Assembly: GCA_019914995.1 (NCBI GenBank)
Contig: CM034132.1
Coordinates: 1,366,501-1,430,500, forward strand
Origin: Acanthochlamys bracteata
Lineage: Eukaryota; Streptophyta; Magnoliopsida; Pandanales; Velloziaceae
DNA: 64,000 nt
Reading direction: 5' to 3'
Positions 1 through 11,677 of this stretch are shown here, in pieces; the first letter of the stretch is position 1, and each line of letters begins with the position of its first letter. The notes below the pieces were generated by a model. It saw only the letters and a list, made by a program, of their open reading frames with translations. It ran no database searches and had not been told where the DNA came from. The position numbers were made by a program, and so were the translations under genes.

Positions 1-499
1 GATAATTAAAACATGTAGATAGAGTCTAAAGTAAAATTTTAATGAAAGTAAAATTCGGGGTGAAAGTAAAATTTGGAGTGAAAATTAAAACACGTGAAAT
101 GCCGAATTCAAATTTTGAAAGAAAAAAGTTAAGTTCTGTGCCAACTGAAATATGGCCTTAACTGTGAAATGTTAAATGAATACTTAAGGCATGTTATATA
201 ATGTAACTCTAAGAAGGTGAATTATCATGTTTTAAGCTGATTGGTTTCTACATGTATCAAATGCTACTTGCGTTGATGGTAAAACATCACATAGTCCTAC
301 CTGCCCAAAGAAGTTGGTCGAACCCCATCATCAAAAAATGACTACCGAACCATAAAAAACCAAAGATTTAAAACCACTTACTGGTCGCTATTGCTTTTAC
401 AGTTTATATAATGTACTTGCAAAGAACCAATGAAAATGTATTATTTTGCCAAAAAAAACTTTGCTTTTGAATATGGAACGGCATCTTAATCTATTGCAG
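1..499 (+). other. Intron of the tetraspanin gene (left end outside window)
   Basis: No coding potential is seen. The stretch ends in a good acceptor (AG at 498-499) directly before the tetraspanin exon, and plant tetraspanins usually carry an intron ahead of the GCCKPP segment, so I read it as intron. Bases 1-150 are AT-rich with repeated 'gtaaaatt' units and resemble the repeat family at 35140-35415 and 44145-44437. That similarity was judged by eye. Confidence 0.6.
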
Positions 500-811
500 T
501 CTGGCTGCTGCAAGCCACCAACATTCTGTGGCTACAACTATGTTAGCCCAACCATCTGGATCAACCCAACAAACCCGACTGCAGACTCTGACTGCAGTGC
601 CTGGAACAGTGACCAATCTCAACTCTGCTACAACTGCAACTCCTGCAAGGCTGGGCTGCTGGGCAACCTGAGGCATGAGTGGCAGAAGGCCGATGTTGCC
701 CTCATCGTAGCTGCTGTGGTTCTTATTTGGGTATACATCATTGGCTGCAGTGCTTTCCGCAATGCTCAGACGGAGGATCTCTTCCGCCGTTTCAAGCAGG
801 GGTATGTCTGA
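500..811 (+). CDS. Tetraspanin, C-terminal exon (partial gene)
   Basis: Last exon of a plant tetraspanin, a small four-pass protein that organises membrane microdomains at the plasma membrane and in extracellular vesicles. The acceptor is at 498-499 and the stop is TGA at 809-811, giving about 103 codons. Seen: the GCCKPP motif of the large extracellular loop, several further loop cysteines including the CYNCNSCKAG block, a fourth membrane segment (ALIVAAVVLIWVYIIGCSAF), and a short cytosolic tail ending in FKQGYV. The first exon, with three membrane segments, lies left of the window. From memory the tail resembles the TET7/8/9 group, but the exact member cannot be fixed from one exon. The reading frame continues upstream of the acceptor by chance. 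Confidence 0.9.
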   Translation, partial: SGCCKPPTFCGYNYVSPTIWINPTNPTADSDCSAWNSDQSQLCYNCNSCKAGLLGNLRHEWQKADVALIVAAVVLIWVYIIGCSAFRNAQTEDLFRRFKQGYV

Positions 812-1760
812 ACCAGATTAGATCCTTTACTTCCCTCTATAGAGCTACTGTAAATTTGTCTGCAGTTGTATGTCGAAGCACCTTGTATAGCTACAGGTTA
901 TATATTGTACTGTACGTTCATCTATAGAGCTAAAGGATTTCACATTCTGTGTTATGCATGATGGGCCTCGTCGGCGTAAAGACGCTTTCAGAAAGAGGCA
1001 TCTATTTGTTTGATGAAACCTTGTTGTTCCAAAATCTAACAAAAATCTCCATTTCATTATGAACCGAACTCTTCCGTAGCTTGTAATATATGAATCGAAT
1101 GAGCCAATCCTATTGCTGTAACTCTTCCACAATCCAGTCCCCATATTGCCAAAAAAAAAAAAAAAAACAGCAATGCGAAGAAATTATTTTATTTTAAAAA
1201 AAACTTATTTAAAAAAAAAATTTTAATAATTTTTAATACTTGGAAAACGTTCAACAAAGCCTAATGACGATGACTTGATTTCTAAAGCATCAATGAATAA
1301 CGTTCACTCTGCACGATAAGGATCGGGCACGTTGTTTGCATGGATATTGTTCGTAGCATTATAAAAATATCGGCAAAATGCTCTGCTGCTGCTGGGATGT
1401 ACAGAAAGCGTCTTCTCTGCTGATCAAATCCATGGGCGCCATTTCGTTGTTTTTCTTTCTTCGATGGAGTTAGCAAGCACGCAAAGTCGCGAAAGCGTAT
1501 CTGATCAATCCATCTAATACTGTTATTTATGTTGTCGTTCTCTGATTTTAAGGAAGAAAAACAAAGCAAGGAGATGAAGAGCTTTTATTATATATATATC
1601 AATGGCATTACTATTTTCATCTCACAAAATAACAATATAACAATCGAAAGAAAGTAAAATCCTTACGTTAACTGGGCCTAGACATAAGGCCATAATTAAG
1701 TCGAGGGCCCATTAAAACCCAAATAACATTTCATCAGAGAGACTATGAGCAGGTCTGAAA
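812..1760. other. Tetraspanin 3' UTR and hydrolase promoter region
   Basis: The first 300 or so bases are probably tetraspanin 3' UTR. A run of 18 A lies at 1149-1166. The remainder is AT-rich. At about 1672-1712 there are GGGCC/GGCCCA motifs (ctgggcctag, agggcccattaaaaccc) like the site II elements common in promoters of housekeeping plant genes, just upstream of the hydrolase start. No other gene is seen. Confidence 0.5.
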
Positions 1761-4756
1761 ATGGCGAACTTTGCTGCAACTCAAGGTAAATTTCGTTATG
1801 CTTCTTTTCGTCTTCTGTAAAGATTTTTTCATTGTTTGTTGGAGTTCTTCGAATCGAAGTTTTTGTTTACAGTGGTCTCTCGACAAAGAGTTGTTATACC
1901 GAGCAGCTCGGGGGAGAAGCTTATTGGAATTCTTCACGACACAGGATCCAAGGAGCTTGCGATTCTGTGCCACGGTTTTGAATCCACAAAGGTTTTGAAG
2001 ATTTTGATCTCTGATAACGGTTACACTTTGAAATTCAAAATTGCTGATCTCTGATTTGTGTTTGAGATAATTTTGCTCACACTAACATTACTATCTCCAG
2101 GAAGATAAAACTATTGTTAACCTTGTTGGTGAATTGGAAAGAGAGGAAATCAGTTCGACACGCTTTGATTTTTCAGGGAATGGGTAAGCTGGTTTAACGG
2201 AAATTATGGACATGTTTTTTGTGATCTATTAAGCTTTTAGAAGTCTTCTTCAAGTCAAGATGCAACTACTGTTAGTCTGTTAAAGTGGGGTAAATATGTG
2301 ATCATATAGATTAAGATGATCAAGACAGGTACAACAATGTGATAGCATTGAGAAGTGACTAGTACATATTTCTTCAATGTGGTGAAAAGAGTATGCCTTA
2401 CCTATTGGGCTGAGAAAGTGAATGGTGAATCATGGAGAAGTGGACTTGTCTATATAGTTTTTTTAGGAATACATATACAAGAACGTTAGGTTATTATGTA
2501 TATGATGCCAGTTTCAAAAATTATAGAAAGAGTTTTTTGATGTCTAAATCCTCATGAAATATGGCTTTCGTGCAATCGCAGACAGAAAAATCACTATAAT
2601 GATTTTAGCTAATGGCTATTTGCGCGTACTGATTTGAGTTTGCAGTATGTTAATCGTTGTCTCTGTTGACTAGAGCTGTGTGCACAAACTATCATTATCA
2701 TCAGTTATTATGTCTATAATATACACTAAGTTGTCTATTTGTGTAATCAATTTGACACAGATGAATGCATTTCATTTAGCTGATATTACCTTGATGAACT
2801 AGGGAAAGTGAAGGCCAATTCCTCTATGGGAACTACTGGAAAGAGGTGGATGACTTGCGTGCTGTAGTTCTCTATCTCTCTGCTAATAATTATGAAGTTA
2901 AGGCTATTTTAGGTCATAGCAAAGGTAAATCACTTGCTTAGAATCTTTGGTTACCATTTAGTGCATAAATATTTATCAAGTTACTGCATGTCATGTCAAG
3001 TATACACTTGTAGGACCAAACGGGAGAACTAAAAATTTCAGCAAGATAAGTATTTGGCATTGGTAAGTTTGTGTATGGGCGACCAGTAAATCTTGATAGT
3101 CCAAATGTTTCATGGAGAAACTTTGACAAAAAAGCAGACATAAGAAAGCATATTTTTGTTCCTCATAAATGTTGTTTCCTTGGAATTGCTGATATTGTGG
3201 CTCATCGTATTCCATAGTAGCTTACCTATATTGTTTTGAGTTTACCATGCTACTAGCTGCACCATAATAAATGGTCAGCATCTACCCTAAAAGGAAGAAT
3301 TCGATGAATTTATACCGTGTAAGAAGTATTATTCGGTGTTGGATGTTTTTTTTCTACATTTTGCAGGTATATCCAGTAACGGATTTGTTAATTTGACATA
3401 ACACATAACACATGATGGTTCAGAATTTAAACAATGATAAGTCTATAATTGGTTCTTAATTCCTATTTCATCGGTGTTTCATAGCCATGTTACTGGAACT
3501 ACACAAACATGTTTCTGGTTCGGCATTAAGGAATTTGATTCATGTTCTTCTATATGTGCGTGGTGATTGATCACTTATTCTTTTGTCTTTACCATCTATC
3601 TGGTGTTTAATTCTGGAAAATGTGATTTGTCTATTCTTGCAGGTGGGAATGTGGCATTGCTTTATGCTTCCCTTCATCATGATATCCAACTTATTGTTAA
3701 TATTTCCGGTCGATTTGCCTTAGAAAGAGGAATGGAAGGTCGTTTAGGAAAAGGATTCATGAAAAGAATCAAGGAATATGGCTTTATTGATGTCAAGGAC
3801 AGAAAAGGTTATAATAGCAATACATCTTATGATGCCCATACAACAGTCCTTATGTACTGTCTCCTTTACGGCTTTACCTACAGTGAATGTAGCTGTTTGT
3901 TCTAACATAGATCATATGCCTACGTAAGGTACAGTAGGGATTGAAAGTATTATAGGCAGGAAGCATCATATCAAGAACATCAAAAGATTTCTATCTTTTA
4001 GCCATCACACTGAGGCAATTCTGATTCAAAATGGAATGACATTATGCTACACTGCATCACCAATAATCTAATACAAGTCGTCCGAGCGTATTCTCTGAGC
4101 TTCTAAGAGTGGTTGTTTTTAGAGCTAACTTGTTTTTTGTTTTCTGCAATAAAGGAAATTTTGCTTATCGAGTCAGCAAAGAAAATTTAATGGATCGGTT
4201 GAGCATTGACATGCGTGCTGCTTGCAGTTCGATCAGCAACATGTGCAGGTACAATAAAACTCGTACATTTACTTAGTTCATTCTTGTCAGATCACCAGGC
4301 AACATTTCTATTAAAAATTGTGATGTCTTCTTTCTACAACATAAATGAATTCAGAAGCTGTCTAATGAATATTACAGGATAACTTCTTAGAAAGCAGGTT
4401 GAACCCTAGTATTTATTGTAGAGATCCTTTGGGTAGTTTGCCACTTCTGTAGATATGTTAATTTGATAGTTCAATACTAGAAGAAAATGTCTCAACATAT
4501 TATTAAGATGAAGATTTTGATTCCATGTTTCAGGGTACTGACAATTCATGGGTCTAGGGATGAAATCGTACCTGTTGAAGACGCATATGAATTTGCAAAG
4601 TGTATTCCGAATCACAAGCTGCAGATTATAGAAGGTGCCAATCATAATTACACCGCCCACCAGGTTAATTTGGCTTCTCTCGTCTTGGAATTCATGAAAC
4701 CATCACTTAACAGAAGGTCGTGTAATCCACAAAACAGATGTTCGTCAAATTTATAA
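1761..4756 (+). CDS. Alpha/beta hydrolase (serine aminopeptidase S33-type), 7 exons, 276 aa
   Basis: Predicted soluble serine hydrolase (esterase/lipase/thioesterase-like) of the plant alpha/beta-hydrolase superfamily; substrate unknown. Exons: 1761-1785, 1873-1991, 2101-2183, 2803-2924, 3643-3807, 4155-4248, 4534-4756. All borders are GT-AG and the phases join into 831 nt. An ATG at 1745 does not keep phase with exon 2, whereas 1761 does, giving the start MANFAATQVV. The catalytic triad is visible: Ser115 in the nucleophile elbow GHSKGG, split across the exon 4/5 junction; Asp212 in HGSRDEIVP; His240 in EGANHNYT. An early HGF motif (ILCHGFEST) fits the oxyanion strand. No signal peptide is seen. 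It resembles an Arabidopsis family annotated only as alpha/beta hydrolase. Structure is near certain; biochemical role is open. Confidence 0.92.
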
Positions 4757-5600
4757 GTTGCAGTAGAAATGTGTTCCTTATGATTTCTTGTTTTTTCTAT
4801 AAAGGCGGATACTTGAAACTATTATGTAAATCGTTTCGTAGAATGTAATATTGAAATTACTTCTATGGAGCGTTTGTCTTTCCGTTCCAAAAATTTTTTT
4901 ATTCACATTTTTTAATATATTTTTTTATAAATATTAAAAAAATTATTTAAAATTATAAAAAATTCATATAGTAAAATTTTTTATTAGATTAAAAAAGTAA
5001 AATTTGTGTTTTAAAAAGAATAAAAATATTTTTTTAGAAAAAAAATTTATTTGAAAAGCATTCGCAAATGCACACCTAGCTATTTCTATATTTTTGTTAT
5101 AAACTAACCCAATATGCTTCTTTACTTCAGAGGGATGCAGGCTTTTCATTTTAATTGTTACAGGCTTGTTGATCTACACACTAAATTTATTTTTAAAAGC
5201 TTAATGTTAATTTTTAACTCACTTCTAAACCAAAAAAAATATAAAATTTTTATTTTTGGCCAAAAGTTATATTTAAAAGTTAAAATTTTAAAATTACAAA
5301 TTTTATTTTAAACTTTTTAATACAAATTTATTTTTTCTCAAATTTACTTTCAATTTAAGATTTATTTTTTATAAGCTCAATTTAAAAAAATGATTTTAAT
5401 ATCAAAGTAAACGAGCTCCATATTTTCTAAACTGCTCAAAGCCCGGTTCCAATTCTTGAGTCGGTCTCATTTGGGTCATTGAATTTGATCGAGTCATTTT
5501 TTCATTACTCGGGCGGGTATCAACTGGCTAGGTTTACTACTCATCTCTCACCGTAAGGGTACTCATGTAATTTAGGTAAGTCTTCGTTCTTCTTCGTTTT
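4757..5600. other. AT-rich intergenic region with MITE-like repeats
   Basis: 3' UTR of the hydrolase followed by a MITE-like element (4867-5081). A second AT-rich stretch at about 5190-5420 resembles the elements at 10540 and 45154. A short tract at 5430-5540 with alternating 'gggtc'/'gagtc' words looks like a worn relative of the 52525-53381 element. No gene is seen. Confidence 0.5.
4867..5081. repeat. MITE-like AT hairpin element
   Basis: Ends read 'gagcgtttgtctttcc' and, inverted, 'gtgcatttgcgaatgc'. The centre has the family's paired 'aaaatttttta...ttttttaaa' arms. It belongs to the same loose family as the copies at 13571, 44690, 51570, 56852, 59010 and 59479. Borders are approximate and no clear target duplication was found. 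Confidence 0.4.
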
Positions 5601-8600
5601 GTTAAATAAAGAGTTAAAGCCAAGCATCGTTCTAGGGTTCTTTGTTTCCTTCGAAATCTCTCAGAGAACACACGCGGCCTTCTTCAAAATCGACGTTGAA
5701 TTCAATCACTGGTAATTTTTTCTATCCTCGTTCAAACTTTTGGCTTCTGAATTACGGTTTTAGTGATTTTATGGAAATCAGAGCTTTTCTCGTGTTTTGA
5801 GTTTTGAAAATTCTATCATTTGGTAACCGGTTTAGTTGTCTCTCATGAATTTGTGGTATGTGTGGTGATTTTAGTTCAGTTGGTGTTTCTAGACTGTGAA
5901 ATATAAGTTTGTTTGAGTTCGTAGGATTAGTTCCGTTAGTTTCTTAGCTTTGAAACATTGGGGGAGCAGAGATAATTCTTGTTTTATGTAAAATTGAGGC
6001 CAAGGAATAGCTTTAAGGACCTTAAATCAGGTCTCTGGCAGTAGTAGTCTTAGAGTTCGTTTGGTAGATAATATATTGGAGAGTGCAGGTAATTCGCTTG
6101 GTCAGCGTTGGTTTAGTGCGGTTTTCGGTACTTGGAGCAGTGAATTCGATACTCACTGGTCACAATGAGTGCATTTTCCCTGGTCATGATGAATGTTGGT
6201 GTTGTATGTTCTAGTGGTTCAGGAACTGAAGTTTCTCTGCGTGCCTGGTTTTGGGAGCCTTCTAGTTGGTTCTTGGATAGTAAAGCCTTCCCATCTCTAG
6301 CGCACTTGCTAAAAATTAATAGTTCTGCTCTTTCTACCATAACTCTTGTCAACTGTGATCTAAGATATTGTTTCCCATTTTATTTTTTTGTAACTACAAA
6401 TAATCATATAAATAATAAAGTTTTTATCTGAAAAATGAGAACAAAAAATGAAGAGAGATATAAGTAAAAGAAAATGTTTCTACACCTGCAATTGACATTC
6501 CTATACTTTTAGCTAAGCATGTTGACAACATGTAGTTGCATGCTACCTCATTGATTTGGGTTAACTCCTTGTTGATATTGCATTGTACATGAGACTTCTG
6601 TTTACTAGTGCCTTGCATACTGGGAAAAACTACAACTTATTCACGTGAAAAATGTGGTTATATAGCTCAGATTTTTTTGTCAGCTACTAGTTTTAGAAAA
6701 AAAGGTTGCTGCCGCTCAGAATTTTGATGATTAAATTTCTAAAATGGTTCCTTCTGTGCTATATGCTTATTCAATTTGGTATTGTGGTCGTCATATATTG
6801 TTCTCCAAGTTAAATTTACTATATTGAATCTGGCCAGGTTCTGAATTCTTATGTTCGTTCTTTTTTCTTTTTTGGCTTCCCACTCTGCATTTAATATAGT
6901 TGCCAGCATTGTGCAAGTATTGCTTCGAGCTTGTATCTTGATTTCAAGCGACTCATTGACATATTAAAACCTCTAACACATGATCCTCAGAGTTATCTTC
7001 TGAGTTCTGAATTCTTCTATAATGTGACTCTTTAGTTACTACTTTGTTGTCGTCCCATATAAGAATATCTCTCACTTTGAATTCTCCTTTGAACTACATC
7101 CCATGGCTTGGTTTGAGTCAAGATTCTCACTCTGCAACTCCTTGTGGAATTTCAATTTTTTTGCTCCTTTCCATGTTTGTACACATCCTCCTCCAAATGC
7201 TTCTGGCTTCTGTGGTCCTATCACAGTTGCTCTGCGAGCTTTTTTGAGGTACAGAAAAGATGCCAAGAGGAAGATCAAATACTGGACCTGCAAAGAGCCC
7301 TGAACCTGAGCAGGTGGAACTTGATGAAGCAGAGATGACCGAGGAAGAAGAGGTTGAATATGAAGAAGTTGAAGAGGAAGTAGAGGAGGTGGTAGAAGAG
7401 GAAATTGAAGAGGAGGTTGAGGACGACTTAGATGAAGATGATACTGCTGAAGCTAGTGCAGGAGGTGCTGATGCTCCTGCTAATGGTTACATAAATATGA
7501 AAGATGAGGGAGAGGATGAATGCCAGAAGTTCGCTGAACTACTTGCTCTCCCTCCTCATGGTTCTGAAGTTTATCTTGGTGGCATTCCTCCCGATGCAAC
7601 CCAAGATGATTTAAAGAGCTTCTGTGAGGCAGTAGGGGAAGTTCTTGAGGTGAATATTAACTTTGTTTAAATATGTAGTTTTGTGTAGAGCATTGAAATC
7701 TTATGACCTTTGTGATGGATCAACAGGTAAAGATAATGAAAGGAAAGGGATCTTCAGATAGTAAAGGCTATGCTTTTGTTTCTTTTAGAACAAAAGAGTT
7801 AGCTAAAATGGCCATTGGAGCTTTGAATAATAAAGAACTCAAGGTAGGCAATTCAACCACCTTGTTATAGCTTTATCCGTCATCCCTGGGAGGACTATGT
7901 TTTAAATTAGGTTTGCTGTTGAAATATGTGGCTGTGGGAGGATATATTTCCGATTTAGTTACCCTTTCCTATATAACTGCATAACAATCAAACAAATTGT
8001 TTACTTATACTTTAGACACTGATTTTTAGTTAGACTGCGGCAGTTCCTTTTCACCAGAATGTGAAAAGTAGGTTTTGTTTTGAATTACCAAAATCATATA
8101 GTTCTGTATTGCAACATCATAACAACATAAACAAAGTTCTGGTGAGATTATATTTGTACAAAAGCAGAAGAGAGCCGAGATGAGGTACTGTAGTTTTACT
8201 CATTTGCTTTTTTTTTTGGGTGATTATATGTCTCAGTTGCCTGTAATGTGTTGATTTCAATTTTGGTGCACTTCTTCAGGGTAACAAGATAAGGTGTTCA
8301 GAATCTCAATCTCAAGCTCAAGCAAAGAACAAACTATTCATTGGTAACATCCCTAAAAATTGGTCTGAGACAGATTTGAAGAAAGCTGTAGAGAAAGTTG
8401 GACCTGGAGTTACTGCTATCCAGCTGATGAAGGTACTGATGGCATCATCACACATCCCTCTCATAGATAATTGTTACCTGTTAAGTCTTTCAGAATTGCT
8501 TTCCAACGTAATTTTGTAGGATGCTGGCGTTATTATCTTATGCAATTAGTATTAGTTTCTACTGCTGCAGTTTGTTTATATGTTCTTGCTTTTACAGGAT

Positions 8601-10330
8601 CCACAAAATCAAACTCGCAACCGTGGTTATGCATTTGTTGAATATTATAATCAGGCATGCGCTGAATACTCAAGAAAGAAGATGTCCAATCCAAAGTTTA
8701 AGCTAGATGGTAATGCACCCACAGTTAGCTGGGCTGAGCCGAAACCTGCTGCTGATTCTTCTGACCCTCAGGTTTGTATTTTTCATCAAGGGATCTTACC
8801 CCTTGCTCATACTGAAATTTTGACGTCTATTTCCCTATTTGTTACCTGTTTCAACAGGTGAAGGCAGTTTATGTTAAGAACCTTCCCAAGGATGTGACTG
8901 AGGATCAACTACAGAAACTATTTGAACGTCATGGTGAGATTACCAAGGTGGCACTTCCTCCTGCAAAGGCTGGCCATGAGAACAGATATGGTTTTGTGCA
9001 TTTTAAAGAGCGGTCTTCAGCCATGAATGCAATAAAGGAGACTGAGAGATATGAAATCAACGGTAACACATTTGTTTTAGGGTGATCTTGGGGAAATTGC
9101 ATTGGACCTTTGGTGTGCAAATGTTATGTTATTGGCAATAATTTATGTACTATTTATTAAATATCTTAACTTCTATCAACAGGCCAGGTTCTCGGGTGTT
9201 CCCTTGCCAAGCCGCAATCTGAGAAGAAAGCGGATCTTGGACTTAATGCGTTAAAAGGCCCTCTGCTCCCAACTTATCCGTTGGGTTATGGAATGATGGG
9301 TGGTGCATATGGTGCTTTACCTTCAGCATTTACACAGGTCCGGTCGTCTCTCTTTAAACTTTCTTTTTTAGGAATTCTCTTTACGTTACTTCACCAGTAT
9401 TCATATCTATACACATTTTCTGTAATTTAGCCGATTATATCTTTCTTTTCTTAATATTCTATTTAACTGGCAGCCAATGGTTTATGGTAGAGGAACAACG
9501 CCTGGAATGGCGATGGTGCCTATGATATTACCTGATGGACGTCTTGGATATGTGCTGTAAGTCCTTTTCCTCACTAATCTCAGTACTGTCTATAATAATA
9601 TATTGTCTCCAGTTTCTTGAGGCCAGAATAGCTTTGTGCAGTTTCAATTGTCTAGGTTATTGTGCATTTGTCATCTTTTGCTTATCAGTGATTACTCTTT
9701 TGACAGGCAACAACCTGGAGTACCTATGCCTGCACCTCCACGAAGTAGCGGGAGAAGTGCTGGTAGTTCTAGCAGCAGCGGTAGGCAGAACAACAGTGGT
9801 AGTGGTGGCCGCAGGTTCCGTCCATATTGACCTCGCATGGCTAGACGTAAGAAGCATGATGAGTATACTGCATGTCTACTCTGCTTTTAATATGTAGCTA
9901 CGGACTGTGGTTAGTATATAGCATACTGCTTTAGGCATGCCCATTGACTATTTAGTTGGAGGATTAGACAGAGTCGAATGGCAAGCAGATGATTTGTGTA
10001 ATGGTGTGATTTTTCTGTTGTGGTGCAAATATGAGAAGGGTATTTTAAACTGTTCATCGCAATTTGCTAGAATCCTATAACTTGAGGCCTTTCTTTTCTT
10101 GCCAAATTTGTGAGCAAGCAACTGTGCTGTTTTTAATACGTTGCCTCTGATGCTTGAATTTATGCAGTAGCTTAGCAGAACCTCTGCTAATGGCTGGGTG
10201 CACAAGGCAAACACAATTACGAAGGGCGGGCACCCTTTCACAGGGTCACAGGGCTTTGCTCCTTATTTGGCATATGTTGTTATAAATGTTGTATTTCAAG
10301 CCTTTGATACAATATTATTGGAAATAAAGA
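5600..10330 (+). other. Transcript span of the RRM gene: 5' UTR intron and 3' UTR
   Basis: Upstream of the coding start there is a probable 5' UTR exon ending at 5711 before a GT donor. A long 5' UTR intron (5712-7254) follows and ends in 'ggtacag' just six bases before the ATG at 7260. Such leader introns are common in plant RNA-binding protein genes and often raise expression. The 3' UTR probably runs to about 10330, where an 'aataaa' lies ('ggaaataaag'). The intron shows no other coding signal. Confidence 0.55.
7260..9830 (+). CDS. hnRNP Q/LIF2-like protein with three RRMs, 8 coding exons, 466 aa
   Basis: RNA-binding protein of the plant hnRNP Q/R group. LIF2 in Arabidopsis partners the chromatin protein LHP1 and affects flowering and defence genes, so a nuclear RNA or chromatin role is likely by family. 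Exons: 7260-7649, 7727-7843, 8280-8432, 8598-8771, 8858-9062, 9183-9337, 9474-9556, 9707-9830; phases join into 1401 nt. Residues about 19-66 are very acidic (Glu/Asp repeats). RRM1 is about 100-175 (HGSEVYLGGIP, KGYAFVSF). RRM2 is about 185-265 (NKLFIGNIPKNW, NRGYAFVEYY). RRM3 is about 280-350 (KAVYVKNLPKDV, RYGFVHF). A Pro/Met/Gly segment with VPMILPDGRLGYVLQQPG follows, then a Gly/Ser/Arg tail ending GGRRFRPY. The MPRG start and acidic block look closest to the LIF2-like paralogue At3g52660 as I remember it. Confidence 0.93.
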
Positions 10331-11640
10331 TGAATGCGAATGCTTGCTTAAAAAATATATATACCAACTGCTATGCTAGTATTGTTTTATACAAATCAAA
10401 ATCTAGCTCGTGCAAGTTGCAGACCTAGCTAGTCATAACATGTTAACTACATAATATTAAACGATAAAGACAGCCGTAGTTATATCTTCTACTACCAAAA
10501 TAACAACAAAGACTCTGAATTTCTTTTTGCTCAAGGGTGTGTTTCTTTTGTTCCTGAGTTTTTGAAAGTAAATTATTTAATAAATAAAATTTGGAAGTAA
10601 GTTCAATTTTGTGTTTAATTATTATTAAAAGTGAGTTTAAAAGTAATATTTTTAGTTTTAAGGTTTGAATTTTGAAATAAAGTTTTTGATGAAAAAGTTA
10701 AATTAATTTTTTAATTTAAAATTAAATTAGAAGTACATATTTCGAAAGAAAATAAATTAAAAGTGATAGTAAAAACAGCAAAAAATAAGCTTTATTTTTA
10801 TTTAAAAATAATAATAATAATAATAAGTGTTAAAAAAAAATTACTACGTAAAATTTTTTATATTTTAAAAATTTTTAAATATAATTTTTTAAATGATTAT
10901 AAAAATGAAATAAAAATTAAAAAAATATTTTTTAAAAAAATTAAGCCAAACCGCCTCGAACAGCCACATTAATAACTCCTAGACCTGCATCAAATATTGA
11001 CTGCGATCTAGGTTTAAATACAGCATTAAACAACTTACATAACATCAGATCCAATTTCGTAGAAGATCTGCGAACCTTTCTGTTAGGTTCAGCAGATTTC
11101 TTTATTTTTTTTTTTTTTTTTTGAGTTGTCTTTATAGAGACCTACAAAGAGCACGTTGATTGGATTTAATAAAATATAGCTGCTAGTTCTAAAATCAGAT
11201 CTTGAACATTTTTTAACTGTCATTTTCCAAGAGCAGGTTCTCCATTACTTCTATACATAATTGCAGAAGTTGTATATGGAATCTATGAAGCAGACTATAG
11301 TTAGTAAATGATGAAATTAGATTTAACGGAATAAATTTGTTCCGTTAATGAGTGAACAAAATGGTCTATGGTCTATTTAGCCTAGCCAATTGGTTTATCG
11401 AGCCATACCAGTTTCAGACGAAAATCCAAATAAGGTCAACAACTGTCAACCCTTCTTCCATTTGCGTGCAGTGCACGTGTGCTCACTGTTCATTTCCTTT
11501 ATATACCAGCTAACAAAATTAAGAAAACGAAAAAAAAATAAATAAGAAGAAGAACTAAGAATCAATCGAAGAACGCAACCAGAACTTCGCCGGTGATCGT
11601 TAAATTTTCTACTTATATTTAATGTGGAGTTGATTAGCTA
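9831..11640. other. Intergenic, AT-rich repeats, then carrier pseudogene leader
   Basis: After the RRM-gene 3' UTR, 10536-10955 is a block of AT-rich repeats. The first part (about 10536-10770) resembles the element at 45154-45498; the second (about 10780-10950) has the 'aaaatttttta' arms of the hairpin MITE family. A T-run of about 18 lies near 11105-11122. From about 11460 the sequence becomes promoter-like for the carrier pseudogene. Confidence 0.5.
11471..11506 (+). promoter_or_regulatory. G-box and TATA box of the severed carrier promoter
   Basis: A CACGTG core lies at 11474-11479, within 'gtgcacgtgt'. A TATA-like 'tttatata' lies near 11498-11505. Both sit 140-170 bases before the original ATG at 11644. 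The spacing fits a plant core promoter with a purine-rich leader (11521-11560). Since the solo LTR now separates this promoter from nearly all of the coding region, it drives at most a short stub. Confidence 0.45.
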
Positions 11641-11677
11641 CTAATGGGGGAGGATAGTAAGAAGGGCAGAGATATGG

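Noticed and set aside
7044-7338. Several overlapping 60-75-codon frames before the RRM gene start
   Set aside because: They lie in the 5' UTR intron ending at 7254; the RRM frame begins at 7260 and none has recognisable content.
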